Of a stretch of 7,866 nucleotides of DNA, positions 5,371 through 7,866 are shown piece by piece (positions within the stretch are counted from its first letter, which is position 1; the number at the start of each line of letters is the position of its first letter). The stretch covers positions 34,578 to 42,443 of the forward strand of contig PXQM01000067.1 in the NCBI GenBank assembly GCA_003021325.1. Reading direction: 5' to 3'. The translations under genes were made by a program, and so were the position numbers. This stretch comes from Halobacteriales archaeon QH_10_70_21 (GTDB taxonomy: Archaea > Halobacteriota > Halobacteria > Halobacteriales > Haloarculaceae). Under the pieces are notes generated by a model, which saw only the letters and a program-made list of their open reading frames with translations, ran no database searches and was not told the origin of the DNA.

Positions 5371-6051
5371 ATGGCAAGCCCTCCAGGCAGTCGAACCGTC
5401 CTGCTGGCCGCGAGCCTGTGGCTGTCGCTCCAGGCCACTGCCCCCGTCGCCGCACAGCCAGCGAGCCCCGAGGAGTTCGGCGTATCGCTGGTGGCGAGCG
5501 CCCTCGGGTCCGGGCTCTTCGTGCTCGTCGTCGGTGGCGGGTTCGTCGCGCTCGCACCCGACTACGCAAAGCGGACGACCGACAGGGTGCGGTCGGACCC
5601 GGTCACGGCGTTCATCTACGGGCTCGGAATCACCATCGCAGCGGTGATCGTCGGCGTCATCCTCGTCATCACCATCATCGGCATCTTCGTCGTGATTCCG
5701 ATGTTTATCGCGCTGGCCATCGTAGGGTACCTCGGCTACCTCGCTGCCGGCCGGTCGGTCAGCGACGACTGGGGCGTCGCGCTGCTGGTCGCCATCGTGC
5801 TCGGGGTGCTCACCGGTGCCGTGCCGATACTCGGCGGCATCCTCGGATTCGTGCTCTCCAGCATGGGGGTCGGCGCGGCATACCTGGACTACAGAGACGA
5901 CGACGCATCGGGAGGGCAAGCGAGCGGGAGAGACGGACGGTCGAGGACCGGCGGACGCCCCGGTCTTGAACGCCAGCGTCGCGAGGACGCCCGGCAGGCC
6001 GATACGGGCTGGGGTCACGACCAGGACGACGACCCCGGGTCACCCCGCTGA
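5371..6051 (+). CDS. Small polytopic membrane protein, unidentified
   Basis: A 226-residue protein. Residues 1-28 look like a Sec signal peptide (hydrophobic 9-24, APVAA before Gln29). Four or five membrane segments follow: about 38-62, 79-102, 104-126, 134-153 and 154-172. Landmarks are ALAPDYAKRT (60-69), DPVTAFIYGLG, ITIIGIFVVIPMF (100-112), LGYLAAGRSV (121-130) and VPILGGILGF (151-160). The repeated pattern of a basic turn, a T-x-x-G-I-x-x-x-x-P helix pair, G-R-x-x, then I/V-P-x-x-G-G resembles the membrane domain found in many bacterial and haloarchaeal proteins of unknown function, some fused to bactofilin-like domains. The tail 176-226 is hydrophilic with both Arg and Asp and looks disordered. 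It sits 63 bp upstream of a lipoprotein gene, so an envelope role together with that protein is a guess. No catalytic motif is visible. Confidence 0.85.
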   Translation: MASPPGSRTVLLAASLWLSLQATAPVAAQPASPEEFGVSLVASALGSGLFVLVVGGGFVALAPDYAKRTTDRVRSDPVTAFIYGLGITIAAVIVGVILVITIIGIFVVIPMFIALAIVGYLGYLAAGRSVSDDWGVALLVAIVLGVLTGAVPILGGILGFVLSSMGVGAAYLDYRDDDASGGQASGRDGRSRTGGRPGLERQRREDARQADTGWGHDQDDDPGSPR

Positions 6052-6083
6052 GCGGGTGCTACCGGGCTCCGTCACCGGAAGAC

Positions 6084-6090
6084 GTTTTCG
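6084..6090 (+). promoter_or_regulatory. Weak TATA-like element of the lipoprotein gene
   Basis: GGAAGACGTTTTCG places GTTTTCG at 6084-6090, 31 to 25 bases before the ATG at 6115. Spacing is right; the word is only half AT. The gene may also be read from the upstream membrane-protein promoter, since the gap is only 63 bp and has no terminator-like T-run. Confidence 0.4.
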
Positions 6091-6114
6091 CCCGGGCCGC
6101 CAATAGCCTGCTGG

Positions 6115-7452
6115 ATGCCATTCAGCCGTCGCGGCTTCTTCGCTACAACCGGCGCGGCGCTCCTTGCGGGCTGCAACGAGGCCGACCAGCCAACCCGGGA
6201 GGAGACGGTCACACCCGTCGACGTGCCGCTGTCGAGTGACGCCGCGCTGGCGGAGGCCGCGGACGTCGAGGTGCCGGCGATTCCGTCCGCCGTCATCGTG
6301 TCGGACGAACACCAGGCGGACCTGGTCGCCCGAGCCGAAGGGCTCGTCGAAACGGCCGACGAGGAGGCAACGTCGGCGGACGACGTCGAACTGTCGAACG
6401 TGTGGGGGTCCCTCCGGAACCCGGAGAACGTCTTGGGGAGGGCGCGCGAGGCAGTCGAGACGCTCCGCGAGACCCGTTCGAGGCGGGAGTACCGAAGGGC
6501 GATCAGCCGGCTCGAGGACGTCGGGACCGTCCTCGGGTACGTCCGCGCGGAGACCGGCGAGCTCGACGTCGAGGCCGTCCGGGCGGCGCTCGAGCGCGAG
6601 CAGGCGGCCCTCGACGCCCTGCAGGACCGCTTCGAGTACCGGTTCCGCGCACCGGTCGACCGGTACCTGCCGACGATTACCGCTGCGGAATCCGGGATCG
6701 AGCGGACCGGGAACGAACTGAGCCAGGCCGAGCGGGGGGTGGAGGGGCTCGATTCCGGACCGGAACCCGTGACGTCGCAGGATATAGCCGGCGCGTGGGC
6801 CCGCATCGAGCTGGTGCGGCTCTGGAGGACGAACGCGGTCGGCTTCGCCCGGACGGCGGTCGACCCCTCGAGGCCGCTTCGCAGGGACGCCGTGACCGAC
6901 GTCCTCGGGACGCAACTGGACGAGGTGGCGTCGCAGGAGCTGCTGCGGGACGAGGACGCCGGGAGCGTGCAGGTTCCCCAGCGGATTCGGTCCATCGTGT
7001 CGACCGTCAGGTCGCGCCGGTCGCAGCTCCTCCGGGGCGCGGACCCGGGCGACCCGGCCAACCCGAGTACCGGCAAGCTCCTGTTCAACTCCCTGCAGGT
7101 CAGAGCCGAGATAGAGGCGTTCGGTGCGGCAGGGGAGCTGACCTTCGAGCTGCTGGAGCGCGAGACGTTCCCGGCAAAGCGGCTCGTGAGCGAAAAGCGG
7201 GAGGCGGTCCGGCGGCTCGAGGCGCTCACAGGGGCCGCCCCCCTGCCGCGGCGGCTCGGCCGCCTCGCCGAGGACATGGTCACGTTCGGTGACAGGCTCA
7301 AGTCCGCCTCCAGGGGAGGCAACCCGGTCGCCACCGCCTTCTTCGTGTACGTCGCCGCACGGGAGTACGTCGACCTGGCGCTCGACAGGGCGGAGACGCT
7401 GACGAGCGCCCTCGAGGCGCCCGACGACACCGGCTCGTCTGATAACTCCTGA
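6115..7452 (+). CDS. Tat-exported lipoprotein, large helical domain, unidentified
   Basis: A 445-residue protein. Its N-terminus is a twin-arginine signal (SRRGFFAT, residues 4-11) followed by the lipobox LAGC with Cys20. This predicts export of the folded protein and lipid anchoring on the outside of the membrane, the normal haloarchaeal route, and it confirms the start. Residues 21-55 are an acidic linker. From about 65 to 430 nearly all of the sequence is long amphipathic helices rich in Glu, Arg, Ala and Leu (for example 105-135, 150-180, 187-212, 222-250, 256-280, 290-307, 322-375 and 378-435). Coiled-coil or helical-bundle packing is likely. A loop of Pro/Gly lies at 309-320. No cysteine follows Cys20 and no enzyme motif was recognised. 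The C-terminus is a short acidic tail. It follows the polytopic membrane protein by 63 bp and may be its extracellular partner (inference only). Confidence 0.88.
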   Translation: MPFSRRGFFATTGAALLAGCNEADQPTREETVTPVDVPLSSDAALAEAADVEVPAIPSAVIVSDEHQADLVARAEGLVETADEEATSADDVELSNVWGSLRNPENVLGRAREAVETLRETRSRREYRRAISRLEDVGTVLGYVRAETGELDVEAVRAALEREQAALDALQDRFEYRFRAPVDRYLPTITAAESGIERTGNELSQAERGVEGLDSGPEPVTSQDIAGAWARIELVRLWRTNAVGFARTAVDPSRPLRRDAVTDVLGTQLDEVASQELLRDEDAGSVQVPQRIRSIVSTVRSRRSQLLRGADPGDPANPSTGKLLFNSLQVRAEIEAFGAAGELTFELLERETFPAKRLVSEKREAVRRLEALTGAAPLPRRLGRLAEDMVTFGDRLKSASRGGNPVATAFFVYVAAREYVDLALDRAETLTSALEAPDDTGSSDNS

Positions 7453-7463
7453 GCATGCACAAA

Positions 7464-7471
7464 ACTATACC
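7464..7471 (+). promoter_or_regulatory. TATA-like element of the METTL5-type gene
   Basis: ACTATACC lies 32 to 25 bases before the ATG at 7496, after the A-rich ACAAAA that could serve as the TFB element. The whole 43-bp gap is strongly AT-rich compared with its surroundings, which supports an independent leaderless promoter. Confidence 0.55.
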
Positions 7472-7495
7472 AATGTCTCAAAAGTATTGCAAACG

Positions 7496-7866
7496 ATGAC
7501 AGAGGGGACCGCAGGGGCGACGCGTCGGCGGTTGGCACAGGAGCTGGCGGTCGTCGCGGGGTTCGAGGACCCGAAGGCGCCGCTGGAGCAGTACCACACC
7601 CCGCCGGACCTGGCGGCACACATCGTCCACGTCGCCGACCTCCAGGGCGACGTCGAGGGCCGGACCGTTCTCGACCTGGGCTGTGGGACGGGGATGCTCG
7701 CGCTCGGTGCCGCCCTCCGGGGGCCCGAGCGGGTCGTCGGCGTCGACCTCGACCCGGCGCCGCTGTCGACCGCGGGCGAGAACGAGCGCCGGGTCGGGGC
7801 GACGGCCGACGTCTCGTGGGTCAGGGCCGACGCGACCCGGCTGCCGCTTTCGCCCGACGGAGCCAC
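7496..7866 (+). CDS. METTL5-type RNA N6-adenosine methyltransferase (5' part only)
   Basis: The first 123 residues are present; the gene runs off the right edge. QYHTPPDLAAHIV (32-44) is the characteristic block before the methyltransferase fold in the METTL5 family. The S-adenosylmethionine loop LDLGCGTGML follows at 59-68, and the acidic end of the second strand is VVGVDLDP (80-87, Asp84). Human METTL5 makes N6-methyladenosine in small-subunit rRNA, and archaeal homologues are presumed to act on RNA. The NPPF catalytic motif should come just after the point where the window stops, so it cannot be checked. The ATG is supported by the TATA-like element about 28 bases upstream. Its neighbour two genes back is dph2, another modifier of the translation machinery. 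An N5-glutamine or DNA methyltransferase is less likely given the QYHTP block. Confidence 0.88.
   Translation, partial: MTEGTAGATRRRLAQELAVVAGFEDPKAPLEQYHTPPDLAAHIVHVADLQGDVEGRTVLDLGCGTGMLALGAALRGPERVVGVDLDPAPLSTAGENERRVGATADVSWVRADATRLPLSPDGA

Noticed and set aside
5877..6051. Arg-rich tail of the polytopic membrane protein as a possible further frameshift
   Set aside because: Codon third positions stay mostly G/C, acidic residues are retained, and neither other frame gives a better haloarchaeal sequence.
7473..7499. Eight-codon upstream frame (MSQKYCKR) whose stop overlaps the METTL5-type ATG as ATGA
   Set aside because: The TATA-like element at 7464-7471 predicts a transcript starting at the downstream ATG, so this peptide would not be on that mRNA. 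It is probably chance in AT-rich DNA.
6072..7619. Long minus-strand open frame of about 515 codons opposite the lipoprotein gene
   Set aside because: It is Ser/Arg/Ala-rich as expected for antisense of G+C-rich coding DNA. It also covers the promoter and N-terminus of the METTL5-type gene, and both plus-strand genes have clear motifs.

Overview
The window is chromosomal DNA of a haloarchaeon (class Halobacteria). G+C is high, proteins are Asp/Glu-rich with few Lys, and a Dph2 and a METTL5-type methyltransferase are encoded. There is a Tat lipoprotein with an archaeal-style lipobox. Most genes have an AT-rich TATA-like element centred about 28 bp upstream of the ATG, the usual layout for leaderless transcripts.

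Layout from left to right: (1) The start of a UlaG-like metallo-beta-lactamase-fold hydrolase, minus strand, running off the left edge. (2) Divergent from it, a class II glutamine amidotransferase whose frame is broken twice, so it is annotated as a frameshifted gene. (3) Convergent with that, a complete arginase (rocF). Upstream of it on the minus strand lies a small YlbF-family protein ending in Cys-Cys. (4) A minus-strand secreted, membrane-anchored, extremely acidic Gly/Asp/Ser-rich protein, whose N-terminus also seems to carry a frameshift. (5) A 270-bp divergent control region with a spaced inverted repeat, a palindromic TATA element and a hairpin. (6) On the plus strand: dph2 (diphthamide synthesis on aEF2), a small polytopic membrane protein, a large helical Tat lipoprotein, and the start of a METTL5-type rRNA methyltransferase that runs off the right edge.

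How the genes relate: dph2 and the METTL5-type gene both modify the translation machinery. They flank an unidentified envelope pair (membrane protein plus lipoprotein), each with its own promoter, so co-regulation is not shown. Arginase gives arginine breakdown to ornithine and urea. No mobile element, CRISPR array, tRNA or rRNA was seen. The main points for a second look are three apparent base losses in two genes, the structured divergent control region, and the unidentified lipoprotein/membrane pair. I did not find a clearly new multi-gene system.
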